Assembly (NCBI GenBank): GCA_029262455.1
Contig: JAJCZJ010000101.1
Coordinates: forward strand, 1 to 38,512
Direction: 5' to 3'
DNA: 38,512 nt
Source of the DNA: Deltaproteobacteria bacterium
GTDB lineage: Bacteria > Desulfobacterota > Binatia > HRBIN30 > CADEER01
Part shown: piece by piece, positions 7,163-17,333 of the stretch
How the letters are laid out: every line of letters begins with the position of its first letter
Numbering within the stretch: the first letter of the stretch is position 1
Made by a program: the position numbers and the translations under genes
Notes under the pieces: model-generated
The model's input: only the letters and a program-made list of their open reading frames with translations
The model's database searches: none
Told to the model about the DNA's origin: nothing

Positions 7163-8332
7163 ATGGGCGGGGCAGAGGGATTGCGCATCGCGCACGTCGC
7201 GCCGGTGTTTCCACCCTATCGCGGTGGGATGGGGACCGTGGCGTTTCACCAAGCGGCCGCTTTGGCCCAGCTCGGTGTCCAAGTGACCGTCTTCACGCCA
7301 CGCGCCGAGGCCGGGCCAAGACAGAGCCCGCCAGGCGTCGAAGTCGTCGAATTGGCACCGATCGCCAGATTCGGCAACGCTGCGTGCCTACCACAAGTCC
7401 TAACCAAAGGGCGCGACTTCGACATCATCCACGTCCACTACCCGTTTTTCGGCACCGCCGAGCTACTCGCCGGGTACCGAACCCTGGGTGGTCCACCGTT
7501 GATCGTGCAGTATCAGATGGACGTCGTCGGAGACGGTTGGAAGGCTGCCATCTTCGCTGGCCATAAGTTGTTGATGTTCCCAATGGTGCTGCGCGCCGCC
7601 GACCGCATTCTCGTGACCTCGGTCGACTATGCCGAGTCATCGGCATTTCTCGCTGGTCGAATGCCTTCGCTCGACGATCGCATTGAAGTCCTCCCAGCCG
7701 GCGTCGATACCGTTCATTTTCACCCGCAAGACCCAGCCGCCGCTCGTAAAAGACTCGGACTACCGGCCGCGGCGAAGATCGTATTTTTCCTCTCTCGTCT
7801 CGACAAGGCCCACTATTTCAAAGGCTTACCGATCTTGGTACGAGCGCTGGGGCGTCTGCCCGAAGTGACATTAGTTGTCGGTGGCGACGGCGAGCTGCGA
7901 CGCCGTCACGAGCGGAACGCCAGCAAGCATCTGGGCGAGCGAGCAATTTTTGTCGGCGATATCGCCGAAGCCGATCTTCCAAGTTACTTCGCAGCAGCCG
8001 ACGTGGTTGTGCTTCCCTCGGTCGACCGGACCGAGGCCTTCGGCCTAGTGCTGCTCGAGGCCATGGCATGCGGAACCCCAGTCGTCGCCTCACGACTGAA
8101 CGGCGTCCAAACATTGGTTGAAGACGGCAACAGTGGCTATTTGGTGACCCCTGGGAACGAGGTCGAACTGGCCGAGAGTATCGCCACGACGATCAACGAC
8201 CGCCAACGGATGGCCGCGCACGCCCTGCGGGTTGCTAGCAAATTCCGCTGGCAGGACATCGCCGAGAAACTAAAGGCAATCTACGAAGAAGTCTCGGCGG
8301 AGACCGAGGCCGGGGCGGACGGTCAGGATTGA
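7163..8332 (+). CDS. Glycosyltransferase family 4
   Basis: This 389-residue protein has the GT-B layout. The N-terminal domain opens with RIAHVAPVFPPYRGGMG, the glycine-rich loop typical of GT4, and has HVHYPFFG near residue 100. The C-terminal nucleotide-sugar domain has FLSRLDKAHYFKG, VVGGDGEL and the EX7E motif EAFGLVLLEAMACGTPVV. It transfers a sugar from a nucleotide donor to a growing glycan on the inner side of the membrane. I chose the ATG at 7163; a TTG at 7124 in the same frame lies in the divergent promoter region. It is the first gene of the polysaccharide locus, ahead of gmd and fcl, and could use GDP-mannose or GDP-fucose, but the donor cannot be read from the sequence. Confidence 0.88.
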   Translation: MGGAEGLRIAHVAPVFPPYRGGMGTVAFHQAAALAQLGVQVTVFTPRAEAGPRQSPPGVEVVELAPIARFGNAACLPQVLTKGRDFDIIHVHYPFFGTAELLAGYRTLGGPPLIVQYQMDVVGDGWKAAIFAGHKLLMFPMVLRAADRILVTSVDYAESSAFLAGRMPSLDDRIEVLPAGVDTVHFHPQDPAAARKRLGLPAAAKIVFFLSRLDKAHYFKGLPILVRALGRLPEVTLVVGGDGELRRRHERNASKHLGERAIFVGDIAEADLPSYFAAADVVVLPSVDRTEAFGLVLLEAMACGTPVVASRLNGVQTLVEDGNSGYLVTPGNEVELAESIATTINDRQRMAAHALRVASKFRWQDIAEKLKAIYEEVSAETEAGADGQD

Positions 8333-8405
8333 AATCGAGGGCAGCGAGAGTTCCCCTGCGCGACGATCGGTTCCACGTTTGCCTTTCACTGCAACCACGG
8401 TGCCG

Positions 8406-8433
8406 CCGGGGTTGTATCCGGGGTTGTCTCCGG
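8406..8433 (+). repeat. Tandem 12-bp duplication in gap before gmd
   Basis: CCGGGGTTGTAT and CCGGGGTTGTCT are adjacent, followed by a third partial CCGG. It lies in the 218-base gap upstream of gmd. No function is evident; it could be a leader element or a replication slip. Confidence 0.4.
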
Positions 8434-8550
8434 CCCTCGGCTTGTCTATCTCTTGCCAGCGGCGTTTCAATACGTTTTCGGGCGCGATGCACGACCGATC
8501 TTAACAATTGAAATACTGGCAGTTGAGTCACTGCAGTCGAAGGAGCAGAC

Positions 8551-9516
8551 GTGCCTAACGCATTGATTACGGGAATCACCGGACAGGACGGGTCTTATCT
8601 GGCCGTGTTGCTGCTCGAAAAGGGCTACGACGTCTTTGGTGTCGTGCGCCGAGCCAGCACGGAGAATTTCGAGCGTATCGAACACCTGCGCGATCGGGTT
8701 TCTTTGGTCCAGGCCGATCTGCTCGATCAGCTATCCCTGATCGAAGCGCTTGAAGAGTCCGAGCCGAGCGAAGTCTACAACCTGGCCGCCCAATCCTTCG
8801 TACCGACGTCCTGGAAGCAACCGGTGCTCACGGCAGAGTTCGACGCAGTCGGAGTGACCAGGGTGCTCGAGGCAATCCGTACCGTCAATCGCAAGATCCG
8901 CTACTACCAAGCATCGTCGAGTGAGATGTTCGGCAAGGTACTCGAGGTCCCGCAAAAGGAAACAACACCGTTTTACCCGCGCAGCCCCTACGGCGTCGCC
9001 AAGGTTTACGGCCATTTCATCACCGTCAACTACCGCGAGAGCTACGATCTGTTCGCCTGCTCGGGGATTCTGTTCAACCACGAGTCGCCGCGCCGCGGCC
9101 TCGAGTTCGTCACCCGTAAAATCACCGACGCCGTGGCGCGGATCAAAGAAGGTCAGCAGGAAGATCTGAAGCTCGGCAACATCAACTCCGAGCGCGACTG
9201 GGGATTTGCCGGCGACTATGTGCGCGCGATGTGGATGATGCTGCAGCACGACAAGCCGGATGACTACGTCGTCGCCACCGGCGAAACCCACAGCGTCAGA
9301 GAATTCGCGCGCCTGGCTTTCGAGCACGTCGGCCTCGACTGGGAAAAATACGTAAAATCGGATCCATCGCTCCATCGGCCCGCGGAAGTCGATCAGCTGA
9401 TCGGCGACTCGACTCTGGCTCGCAAGAAACTCGGCTGGAATCCCGACGTCGATTTCCCAGGATTGGTGCGCATGATGGTCGACGCCGATCTCGAGCGAGT
9501 GCGCAAAGCTACATAG
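8551..9516 (+). CDS. gmd: GDP-mannose 4,6-dehydratase
   Basis: Gmd converts GDP-D-mannose to GDP-4-keto-6-deoxymannose, the first step to GDP-L-fucose and related 6-deoxy sugars. The 321-residue protein starts at a GTG preceded by AAGGAG. It has the Gmd NADP-binding signature [12 protein letters not shown], the arginine motif VVRRAS, the Ser-Ser region QASSSEMFG and the catalytic YGVAK, then the family hallmark FNHESPRRG and the GDP-binding stretch [12 protein letters not shown]. The length matches the shorter form of the family. The next gene is GDP-L-fucose synthase, so the pair makes GDP-fucose for the locus. This is an extended SDR, and the Gmd call is firm because of the FNHESPRRG motif. 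Confidence 0.96.
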   Translation: MPNALITGITGQDGSYLAVLLLEKGYDVFGVVRRASTENFERIEHLRDRVSLVQADLLDQLSLIEALEESEPSEVYNLAAQSFVPTSWKQPVLTAEFDAVGVTRVLEAIRTVNRKIRYYQASSSEMFGKVLEVPQKETTPFYPRSPYGVAKVYGHFITVNYRESYDLFACSGILFNHESPRRGLEFVTRKITDAVARIKEGQQEDLKLGNINSERDWGFAGDYVRAMWMMLQHDKPDDYVVATGETHSVREFARLAFEHVGLDWEKYVKSDPSLHRPAEVDQLIGDSTLARKKLGWNPDVDFPGLVRMMVDADLERVRKAT

Positions 9517-9657
9517 CCGGCCGCTGCCCGGGGAGAAGTACGACGGGCCACAAGCGGATCCCCCCAGCGGCGCATCGCCAAATTCGCCCTGCGGTGCCAA
9601 GGCCGCCGGCCACCCACGATCGCGGGCGCTCCTAAACGACCGGACCGAATTTGCCAG

Positions 9658-9686
9658 TTGATCAAGCCAAAGCCGGCCGATATGGT
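9658..9686 (+). promoter_or_regulatory. Possible sigma70-type promoter upstream of fcl
   Basis: TTGATC (9658-9663) and TATGGT (9681-9686) are separated by 17 bases in the 276-base gap between gmd and fcl. Each box matches 4 of 6 consensus positions. The rest of the gap shows no gene. Confidence 0.3.
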
Positions 9687-9783
9687 GACTCTCGGTATAT
9701 CATCTGATTAGTACGGAGCCAGGGCGTGATTCGTACGACGTTCCGAGACCGGCAAACAACGCGGAGCGTCGGTGTGGTGGTGA

Positions 9784-10743
<960 letters not shown>

Positions 10744-10811
10744 CAGCCATGAAACCCGAAGAGCAGGCGCAAGAGTCGGCTCTTTGGGGGTCGGATTCGT
10801 AGAGAGTACCC

Positions 10812-11675
10812 GTGCAAGCGTCCCGAGCTGCAGCGAAGCGTTCTGCTCAACAAACGATTCGCGATCTTCTCAACCCACAACGCTTGGTCAGCAGCATCGC
10901 GGACAATCGCGAGCTGATCTGGCAGCTCGGCAGGCGAGAGATCAAAGAACGCTACGCCGGCTCGGTACTCGGCGTCGGGTGGGCGTTGCTCACACCGCTG
11001 GCAACCCTGGGTGTCTATACCCTCGTTTTCGGAGTGATCTTCCAGGCTCGATGGGCGCAAGCGGAAACAAACAGCATCGCCGACGTCGCGATCATCCTGT
11101 TCGCCGGGATGCTGGCGTACAACGTGTTTGGCGAGACGGTATCTCAGGCCCCAAGCCTCATCACATCGCGGCCCAACTACGTCAAGAAGGTCGTCTTCCC
11201 GCTCGAAATCCTAGCGCTGACGACGCTCCTGGGGTCGCTGTTTCACTCCTTGATGGCGGTCGGCATCCTGATTCTGCTCAACCTCGCAACCACCGGCGAC
11301 ATCTCCGACACCCTATGGCTGCTGCCCCTACCCTACGTTCCGCTGCTGGCAATGACCGCCGGTACGACTTGGTTCCTCGCCGCCTTCGGCGTGTTCTACC
11401 GCGATCTCGGCAACCTCATCGGGATCGTGGTGCAGCTCCTATTTTTCCTCACGCCCATCCTCTACCCACTCTCGGCAGTCCCCGAATCGCTCCAACCTTT
11501 CGTACGGCTCAACCCTCTGACTTCCGTGGTCGAGGACTTTCGCCGAATTCTCCTGTGGAACCTGACCCCAGACTGGCCGTGGCTGGCATTGAGCACCGTA
11601 CTCTCACTGGTGTTCGCCTTTATGGGATACGCCTGCTTCATGTCGCTGCGCCGAGCTTTCGCCGATGTCCTCTAA
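10812..11675 (+). CDS. wzm: ABC-2 type polysaccharide export permease (Wzm-like)
   Basis: The product has 287 residues from a GTG start. The N-terminus has the typical amphipathic entry (RELIWQLGRREIKERYAGSV) seen in Wzm/TagG/KpsM permeases, followed by six predicted membrane helices, among them LLTPLATLGVYTLVFGVIF, ILALTTLLGSLFHSLMAVGI and VVQLLFFLTPILYPLS, the last being the conserved C-terminal 'TPI(L/I)YP' segment. It should form the membrane channel that exports a completed, lipid-linked polysaccharide across the inner membrane. It overlaps the ATPase gene by 11 bases, so the two are translated together. No Wzx flippase or Wzy polymerase was found, consistent with ABC-dependent export. 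Confidence 0.93.
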   Translation: MQASRAAAKRSAQQTIRDLLNPQRLVSSIADNRELIWQLGRREIKERYAGSVLGVGWALLTPLATLGVYTLVFGVIFQARWAQAETNSIADVAIILFAGMLAYNVFGETVSQAPSLITSRPNYVKKVVFPLEILALTTLLGSLFHSLMAVGILILLNLATTGDISDTLWLLPLPYVPLLAMTAGTTWFLAAFGVFYRDLGNLIGIVVQLLFFLTPILYPLSAVPESLQPFVRLNPLTSVVEDFRRILLWNLTPDWPWLALSTVLSLVFAFMGYACFMSLRRAFADVL

Positions 11676-12981
11676 GCCGATTGTCGAGGTACGCGATCTA
11701 GGGCGCGTCTATCACCTCTACGACAACCCCCGCGATCGGTTAAAACAAGCGTTCTTGTGGGGCCGGCGCCAGCTGTATCGAGAGTTTTGGGCCGTCCGGG
11801 GCGTTTCGTTCGACCTCGCCGCTGGCGAGGCCTTCGGTATTATCGGCAGGAACGGGTCGGGGAAATCCACTGTCCTGCAGATGGTCGCCGGAACGATCGA
11901 TCCAACCGAAGGTTCTTGTGAAGTGCGCGGCACCGCCGCAGCACTCCTTGAGCTCGGGAGTGGCTTCAATCCAGAATTCAGCGGACGCGAGAACGTCTTC
12001 CTCAATGGGGCCCTGCTCGGATTGTCACGCCGGGAGATCGAGCGGCAATATGACGAGATTGTCGACTTCGCCGAAATCGGGGACTTCATCGATCAGCCGG
12101 TCAAAACGTACTCCAGTGGCATGGTCGTGCGCCTCGCCTTCGCAGTCCAGATCTGTGTCCAGCCAGAACTGCTCATCATCGACGAGGCGCTCAGCGTGGG
12201 CGACATTTTCTTCCAGCAGAAGTGCTTCAAAAAGATCCACGAGGCGCTCGACCGCGGCACCGCGCTGCTCTTCGTGTCACATGACGCAGCCAGCATACGC
12301 AGCTTGTGCAAACGCGCCCTTCTCCTCGACAGCGGCACCCCCGTATTCGTCGGGGACTCAGAAGTCACGGTCAGCCGCTATCACGCGACCATTGGCGCTC
12401 CCGTCGTACGATCGGTCGACGCTCCCCAAAAGCCCGCCACTCCCCCAGCCCAGCCACCGACAAGTGTGGCCGAACGAGACGCCATCGTCGCCGGATCGAT
12501 TCTTCGCGAGGAGTCGACCCGTCACGGCGGCGGTGGGATCGTCGTAGAGGCCGTTCGCGTCAGCAACGATTCCAACATCGACACCCTCAGCGTCGACCTC
12601 GCGAAGCCACTGGACTTCGTCATCCTGCTACGCGCGGTGGATTCGGCACCCTCTCCAAGTGCGGGCATCCATCTGTACGATCGGATGGGGACCCTGGTAT
12701 TCGCGGCAGGCACCCGGCAGCTCGGCTATGAACTGCCGAACCTCGACACAGGAGCCGAACTCATCGTCAAACTGCGGCTTTTTTTCACCATTCAACCCGG
12801 CCAATACACTTTTAGTATCGGCACCTCGGAACCATCGGGGGTCGGCGGCCCCGACGTCGGTCACATTCAGGATCTCCACGAAGACCTTGGCCCGATCGAA
12901 GTTCTCCACGACCCGCAGCAACCCATGCCGTTCTTCGGCGTTGCACGGCTCGAAATGGAAGCCAGCCACAAGTCGCTGTGA
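11665..12981 (+). CDS. wzt: Polysaccharide export ATPase with C-terminal glycan-binding domain (Wzt-like)
   Basis: This 438-residue protein drives export with the Wzm-like permease. Residues 1-240 are an ABC ATPase: Walker A GRNGSGKST (61-69), the exporter-type signature YSSGM, Walker B LLIIDEAL, D-loop SVGD and H-loop FVSHD. A Pro-rich hinge (about 255-270) leads to a beta-rich Wzt_C-like domain (about 290-435) with the features GIHLYDRMGTLVF, FTIQPGQYTFSIG and a closing IEVLHDPQQPMPFFGVARLEM. In O9a-type systems that domain recognises the capped end of the chain, so export may depend on the terminal modification made by the methyltransferase or pyruvyltransferase-like genes downstream. That dependence is an inference. 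The next gene starts within its stop codon. Confidence 0.94.
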   Translation: MSSKPIVEVRDLGRVYHLYDNPRDRLKQAFLWGRRQLYREFWAVRGVSFDLAAGEAFGIIGRNGSGKSTVLQMVAGTIDPTEGSCEVRGTAAALLELGSGFNPEFSGRENVFLNGALLGLSRREIERQYDEIVDFAEIGDFIDQPVKTYSSGMVVRLAFAVQICVQPELLIIDEALSVGDIFFQQKCFKKIHEALDRGTALLFVSHDAASIRSLCKRALLLDSGTPVFVGDSEVTVSRYHATIGAPVVRSVDAPQKPATPPAQPPTSVAERDAIVAGSILREESTRHGGGGIVVEAVRVSNDSNIDTLSVDLAKPLDFVILLRAVDSAPSPSAGIHLYDRMGTLVFAAGTRQLGYELPNLDTGAELIVKLRLFFTIQPGQYTFSIGTSEPSGVGGPDVGHIQDLHEDLGPIEVLHDPQQPMPFFGVARLEMEASHKSL

Positions 12982-14120
12982 GTCCTATGACCACACCAGG
13001 CGATTTTCACGGAGTGCAGATCTGCACAGGCCTCGGGGCAGGGAACTTCGGGGACGACCTAATGTCCGCCGCATTTTGGAGCCACATTCGCCCGAGCGTT
13101 CGCCTCGTCGTCGAGGCCCTCGACAATTACAGGCACATGGTCGACTACCCAACCCAGCACACCTACGAAAACTGGCTCGACGGGGTTGATCTCGGGAGCT
13201 ACGGCCTCCCCGGCTACTGCGTTGGTGGAACTCTTGCGGCGCGCTGGGGCCTCGACTTTCCGCTGCGCGCGCTGACCACCCGTCTGACACCATTTCTCGA
13301 ACGCGCCCTCCCCGTCCACTTTCTCGGGATCGGTGTCGACATGATCCAGGTACCGGAAGGGAGGGAGCTATTCCAAGAAGCACTGATAGAAGCCCGATCG
13401 TGGACAGTGCGCTCGCAACGCTGCCAAAACGCTTTGACCGACCTCGGAGTCCCATCCGAACGCATCGCGGTCGGAGCAGATTGGGCGTGGCTCTACGATT
13501 CTCCGGCCAAAAACGCCTCCTGGGGAGCTGATGAATGGCGCGATCTCGGGATCGAACCCGATCGCCCATTCGTCGTCGCCAACCTGGTCAATGAGATATG
13601 GGCCGACAATGCGGAATTGAAGATGTCCATCGCTCGGGCGCTCGATCGGCTAGCCAAAGAAGGGTACCAAATCGCCTTCTTTTGCAATGAGATCCGCCCC
13701 GGGGCCTACTACGACCACGAAGCCGCAGTGGCAACGCGAGGGTATATGAAGGAACCCTCCATCCTGGCCCGGTCCGAGACCTACACCTTAGACCAGGTAC
13801 TCGGCCTTCTGTGCCACGCAACAGCGACGATCTCGCAACGCTATCACTTCACCGTCGAATCCATCCTTGCCGGGACGGTCCCCATCAGCATCGCCCGAGG
13901 AGACAAGATGATCGAGCTCCTCGACGACCTCGAGCTGCCGTGCGCCACGACCATCGATCAATTCGACGCCGAAGTCTTCGTCCGAGACGCATTCGAGACG
14001 CTGCGCGACACGCAACCAATTCGCAAGCAACTACAGGCCAAGAGATTCGAACTGCGCGAGCGAGCGAAACAGAACCTGGCATTCTTGCCGGAACTCGAAG
14101 CAGACGGCGGACGCCCATGA
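12978..14120 (+). CDS. Polysaccharide pyruvyltransferase-family protein
   Basis: The product has 380 residues. The N-terminus has GLGAGNFGDDLMSAAF, the 'GN.GDD' motif of the polysaccharide pyruvyltransferase family (CsaB/WcaK), and the C-terminal half has ATISQRYHFTVESILAGTVPISIARGDK in short pieces, matching the family 'S.R.H..i.a...g.P.i.i.yd.K' region. Such enzymes add pyruvate ketals from phosphoenolpyruvate to sugars. Some members act differently, so substrate is uncertain. The GTG start overlaps the wzt stop by four bases (GTGA); an ATG at 12987 is the alternative. Placement straight after wzt suggests it modifies the exported chain, possibly at its end. Confidence 0.8.
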   Translation: MSPMTTPGDFHGVQICTGLGAGNFGDDLMSAAFWSHIRPSVRLVVEALDNYRHMVDYPTQHTYENWLDGVDLGSYGLPGYCVGGTLAARWGLDFPLRALTTRLTPFLERALPVHFLGIGVDMIQVPEGRELFQEALIEARSWTVRSQRCQNALTDLGVPSERIAVGADWAWLYDSPAKNASWGADEWRDLGIEPDRPFVVANLVNEIWADNAELKMSIARALDRLAKEGYQIAFFCNEIRPGAYYDHEAAVATRGYMKEPSILARSETYTLDQVLGLLCHATATISQRYHFTVESILAGTVPISIARGDKMIELLDDLELPCATTIDQFDAEVFVRDAFETLRDTQPIRKQLQAKRFELRERAKQNLAFLPELEADGGRP

Positions 14121-14848
14121 ATACTACCACCCACCTTCCGGTCGTCCGCCTCGCTTCGGTAGCCGAAGTGGAGTCACCCAACTTCCGTTCCTTCATGGCG
14201 ATGTCGAACGCCTTGGCCGAGACTTGGGGTCTGCGCCAGTTTCACGATTGGTCGAAGGTCTGGGAGTACCCATGGCTGTGGCAAAACGGACTCTCGACAA
14301 TCGACTTCAACTCACTACGGGTTCTCGACATCGGGAGTGAGATCAGTCCGATGCCCTGGTTTCTCGCCAGCCTCGGGGCGCAAGTAACCTTGGTCGAACG
14401 AGACGGAGAACACGTGGAATCTTGGCAGTCCTTGCGCGACCGCACCTCGACCGACGTCGACTGGTACATCGTGGAGGACGAAATCCTACCGGTCCCAGAC
14501 GCGAGCTACGACGTAGTCACTTCGTTTTCGACGGTGGAACACCAACCGGACAAGGAGCGGGCGGTTGCCGAGGTCGGGCGGGCATTGCGGCCGGGCGGCC
14601 TCCTGGCAATTTCCTTCGACATCTGCGAACCCGCGATGGGTATGACGTTCCCCGAGTGGAACGGCAGCGCGCTCACCATGCGTGACTTTGAGCAACTGCT
14701 GTGGACAAACCCACTATTTGAAGGTTCGGGTCGAGAACCGAATTGGAATGTTGAGGACATCGACGACTTCGTCACCTGGCACCTGCACTCTGCTCCGCAC
14801 CACAACTACACAGTGGGCGCGGCGTGCCTCGTTCGCTCACTCCAATGA
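14117..14848 (+). CDS. SAM-dependent methyltransferase (class I)
   Basis: The ATG at 14117 overlaps the previous stop (ATGA), giving 243 residues; the frame is open further upstream but that part is a shadow of the previous gene. Motif I is VLDIGSEISPMPWFLASLG, the acidic residue at the end of beta 2 is in TLVERD, motif IV is SYDVVTSFSTVEH, and a Methyltransf_11-like ALRPGGLLAISFD follows. The odd point is motif I: DIGSEIS lacks the usual GxGxG spacing. It is likely to methylate a sugar or the chain end in this operon. A terminal methyl group could be the cap seen by Wzt, as in O8/O9a systems, but this is only an inference. Confidence 0.82.
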   Translation: MNTTTHLPVVRLASVAEVESPNFRSFMAMSNALAETWGLRQFHDWSKVWEYPWLWQNGLSTIDFNSLRVLDIGSEISPMPWFLASLGAQVTLVERDGEHVESWQSLRDRTSTDVDWYIVEDEILPVPDASYDVVTSFSTVEHQPDKERAVAEVGRALRPGGLLAISFDICEPAMGMTFPEWNGSALTMRDFEQLLWTNPLFEGSGREPNWNVEDIDDFVTWHLHSAPHHNYTVGAACLVRSLQ

Positions 14849-16119
14849 AAGTCACTCTTGTGAACACCCACGACATCATCGGCGGCGCCGAGCGGTGCTC
14901 GTACAATTTGACTCTGCAACTGCGCCGCCTCGACGACGACGCACGGCTCATTGTCGGCGGAAAAAGGGGTGACGACTCCTTCGTTCGCCAGATTGCCTAC
15001 GGCGGCATCGACTGGCGCTTACGCCACGTCGTCCACAACTATCTCGGCTGGACCGACACAACCATCGTCGCCCCAATCCGCGGATGTCACCAATGGCCCG
15101 AACTGCGCGACGCCGACGTCTACAGCATCCACAACATGCATGGCGCCTACTGGAACTTCTGGACACTGCCAATCTTGACTCGCCGAGCGCCGGTCTTCCT
15201 GACCCTCCACGACGAGTGGCTCCTCACCGGAGACTGCGCTTACACCTACGACTGCCAACGCTGGCAAGATCAGTGCGGGAAATGCCCACAGGCATCCGTC
15301 CCCAACCCCGACGAAAGGGTCTGCATCGGCGGCGCCGACGCGACCCGCTTCAACCTGAGGCTCAAGCGCGCCGCGATGAAAGTATCCGATACAACCTCGC
15401 TCGCTGTCGTCGCCCCTACGCGGTGGCTGCTCGACCAAGCAAGCAAGGCTCCACACCTCGCTGGAATCCCGCGCCACCACGTCCCCTACGGTGTCGACCT
15501 CCAAATCTTCCGACCGCAAGACAAATCTGAATGCCGACGGACACTGGGCCTGCCCATGGACCATACTCTTCTGATGGCGCCAGCCTCGAACATCCATGAT
15601 CCGAGGAAAAATTTCGGCGCCCTGCGCCAGGAGCTGACCAACGCTTCCTGGCCAAAAGATTGCACCGTCGTTGTTGCCGGGCGTACAAACGACGCAACAA
15701 GAGCGAGCTTTGAAGGACTTCCCGTCAGGTTTCTCGGCTACCTCGCAAGACCGGCTGAAATGACGCGCGCCATCTCGGCTTGCGACGCCACCCTGGTCTT
15801 GTCGAAGGCCGACAATCTGCCGTACGTCGGCCTCGAATCCCTCGCTTGCGGCCGACCGGTCATCGGGTCTCGCGCCGGGGGTATCCCTGAGATGATCAAC
15901 CAGGGCGAGACCGGCTGGATCTGGGATGCTCAGATCGGTGAACTCAGCTCGCTTGCCGCCTCTATCGCCAGTTTCGCGCCCACAGAATCAGCCGCGCGAG
16001 AAAAGGCGGCGCGGCACTCAGCAGAACAGAACTTCGACGTGGCGCGCGAAGCACAAGCTTACCGACGCTTGTTCCAAGCGGCCATCGAACGACGCCAACA
16101 ATCCTCGGGGCACCAGTGA
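14845..16119 (+). CDS. Glycosyltransferase family 4 with conserved four-Cys insert
   Basis: The ATG at 14845 overlaps the previous stop by four bases, giving 424 residues. The start MKVTLVNTHDIIGGAE is the GT4 acceptor-domain loop. Residues about 115-150 have LHDEWLLTGDCAYTYDC followed by two more Cys (C-x5-C-x6-C-x2-C, ending CGKCP), a motif shared with the GT4 at 19930 and seen in a WcaC-like subgroup. The donor domain has VVAGRTND, ISACDATLVLSKADNLPYV and GLESLACGRPVI. The first Glu of the usual EX7E is Asp here (D-N-L-P-Y-V-G-L-E). The four Cys could bind a metal or be structural. Donor and acceptor are unknown. Confidence 0.88.
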   Translation: MKVTLVNTHDIIGGAERCSYNLTLQLRRLDDDARLIVGGKRGDDSFVRQIAYGGIDWRLRHVVHNYLGWTDTTIVAPIRGCHQWPELRDADVYSIHNMHGAYWNFWTLPILTRRAPVFLTLHDEWLLTGDCAYTYDCQRWQDQCGKCPQASVPNPDERVCIGGADATRFNLRLKRAAMKVSDTTSLAVVAPTRWLLDQASKAPHLAGIPRHHVPYGVDLQIFRPQDKSECRRTLGLPMDHTLLMAPASNIHDPRKNFGALRQELTNASWPKDCTVVVAGRTNDATRASFEGLPVRFLGYLARPAEMTRAISACDATLVLSKADNLPYVGLESLACGRPVIGSRAGGIPEMINQGETGWIWDAQIGELSSLAASIASFAPTESAAREKAARHSAEQNFDVAREAQAYRRLFQAAIERRQQSSGHQ

Positions 16120-17333
16120 GGATCGCGCTGCTCACCCGCGAATACCTGCCCGAGACCTCCTGGGGTGGGATCGGAAGCTTCTACAATGCTTTTGCGCAGG
16201 ATCTCCTCAAGGCGGGACACGAGGTCGAAGTCTTCACCCAGACACTAGCGCCAACGGCAAAGGACGGTGTGGTTGACGGCGTGCGGGTCCACGCCGTGCC
16301 GCCCCGGTTCTACGGCTTGGGGCGACCACGCGGGGGAGAAGTGGGCGGCATGCACGGTCGCCATATCGGAGCCTTCGCATTGGCTCTCGCCACGGCAATC
16401 CAAACCCGATGGTTGGCACGACATCGGGAGCAGCGCTTCGACATTGTCGAAGGACACGAACACCTCGGTATCGGCTGCCGGTTGGGTCAGAAGATCGAGA
16501 CCGCGGTGCAGGTCGTGCGCTACCACGTCGCTTACGATCTGCTGGTGCGGCGAGGCCTCGAGGCCTGGCCAAGCTCGCGACTCGTCGGGCAGCTCGAGGC
16601 CAGAAGCCTCGCCAACGCCGACTTGCGTATCGCAACGACGAAGTTCATCGACGAGGAGACACGACAACACTTCCCGGGCGTCCCACCCGCCGATCACATT
16701 GTTCCAATCTCGCACGGCGTTCCACAGGCCGACCTGGCAATCCAGGCCACCAAGGAGCCCGTCATCGCATTTGTCGGCCGCCTTTCCGAGGTCAAACATC
16801 CACGGATGATGGCGACCGCCTTCAAGCACCTGTCAGACGCGGGAACACCGTGGCGCCTCGAGATTGCAGGCGCCGACGCACCCAGCCCACGCGGCTCGAC
16901 CTACTGGGCGGAGATGCAAGCCTGCCTCGGCACGGCGCGAGACCGCTGCCGCTACTGGGGAGCCGTCGACCGACCGAAGCTCTTTGAAATCCTCAGACGC
17001 GCCAGTGTCATCGCCGCGCCCTCTGCGTTCGAATCCTTCGGTCTCGCCGCGCTGGAAGCCATGACGTTCGGATGCGTCCCCGTGGTTGCCGATCACACAG
17101 CCCTTCCCGAGATCGCAGGCGAGGCTGGAATCGTATTTCAAAACGGCAACGAGCCTGCCTTCCTCGATGCTCTCCGCCAGGTAACGGAACTCACGCCGCG
17201 CGAATTCGCCAACCTGAGCGGCCGTGCGGCCGAACAGAGCAAGGTCTATTTTGGCCCAGACAAACTGGTAGAGTGCAACATCAAAGCATTCGAAGAAGCA
17301 CTCAGGATGAAACGCAATTCGAGCGATGGCTAA
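16116..17333 (+). CDS. Glycosyltransferase family 4
   Basis: The GTG at 16116 overlaps the upstream stop (GTGA), giving 405 residues. The N-terminus RIALLTREYLPETSWGGIGSF has the 'P...GG.g.....La..L...GHeV' pattern of GT4 enzymes, with AGHEVEVFTQ next. The donor-binding half has PVIAFVGRLSEVKHPRMM, LEIAGADAPSPRGSTYW, the Cys-containing CRYWGAV and the EX7E motif ESFGLAALEAMTFGCVPVV. It adds one sugar to the lipid-linked chain. The gene after it overlaps it by eight bases, so all are one translational unit. Which nucleotide sugar it uses cannot be read from the sequence. Confidence 0.88.
   Translation: MRIALLTREYLPETSWGGIGSFYNAFAQDLLKAGHEVEVFTQTLAPTAKDGVVDGVRVHAVPPRFYGLGRPRGGEVGGMHGRHIGAFALALATAIQTRWLARHREQRFDIVEGHEHLGIGCRLGQKIETAVQVVRYHVAYDLLVRRGLEAWPSSRLVGQLEARSLANADLRIATTKFIDEETRQHFPGVPPADHIVPISHGVPQADLAIQATKEPVIAFVGRLSEVKHPRMMATAFKHLSDAGTPWRLEIAGADAPSPRGSTYWAEMQACLGTARDRCRYWGAVDRPKLFEILRRASVIAAPSAFESFGLAALEAMTFGCVPVVADHTALPEIAGEAGIVFQNGNEPAFLDALRQVTELTPREFANLSGRAAEQSKVYFGPDKLVECNIKAFEEALRMKRNSSDG

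Noticed and set aside
8731-9600. Minus-strand open frame of 289 residues
   Set aside because: Antisense to gmd, which has all family motifs.
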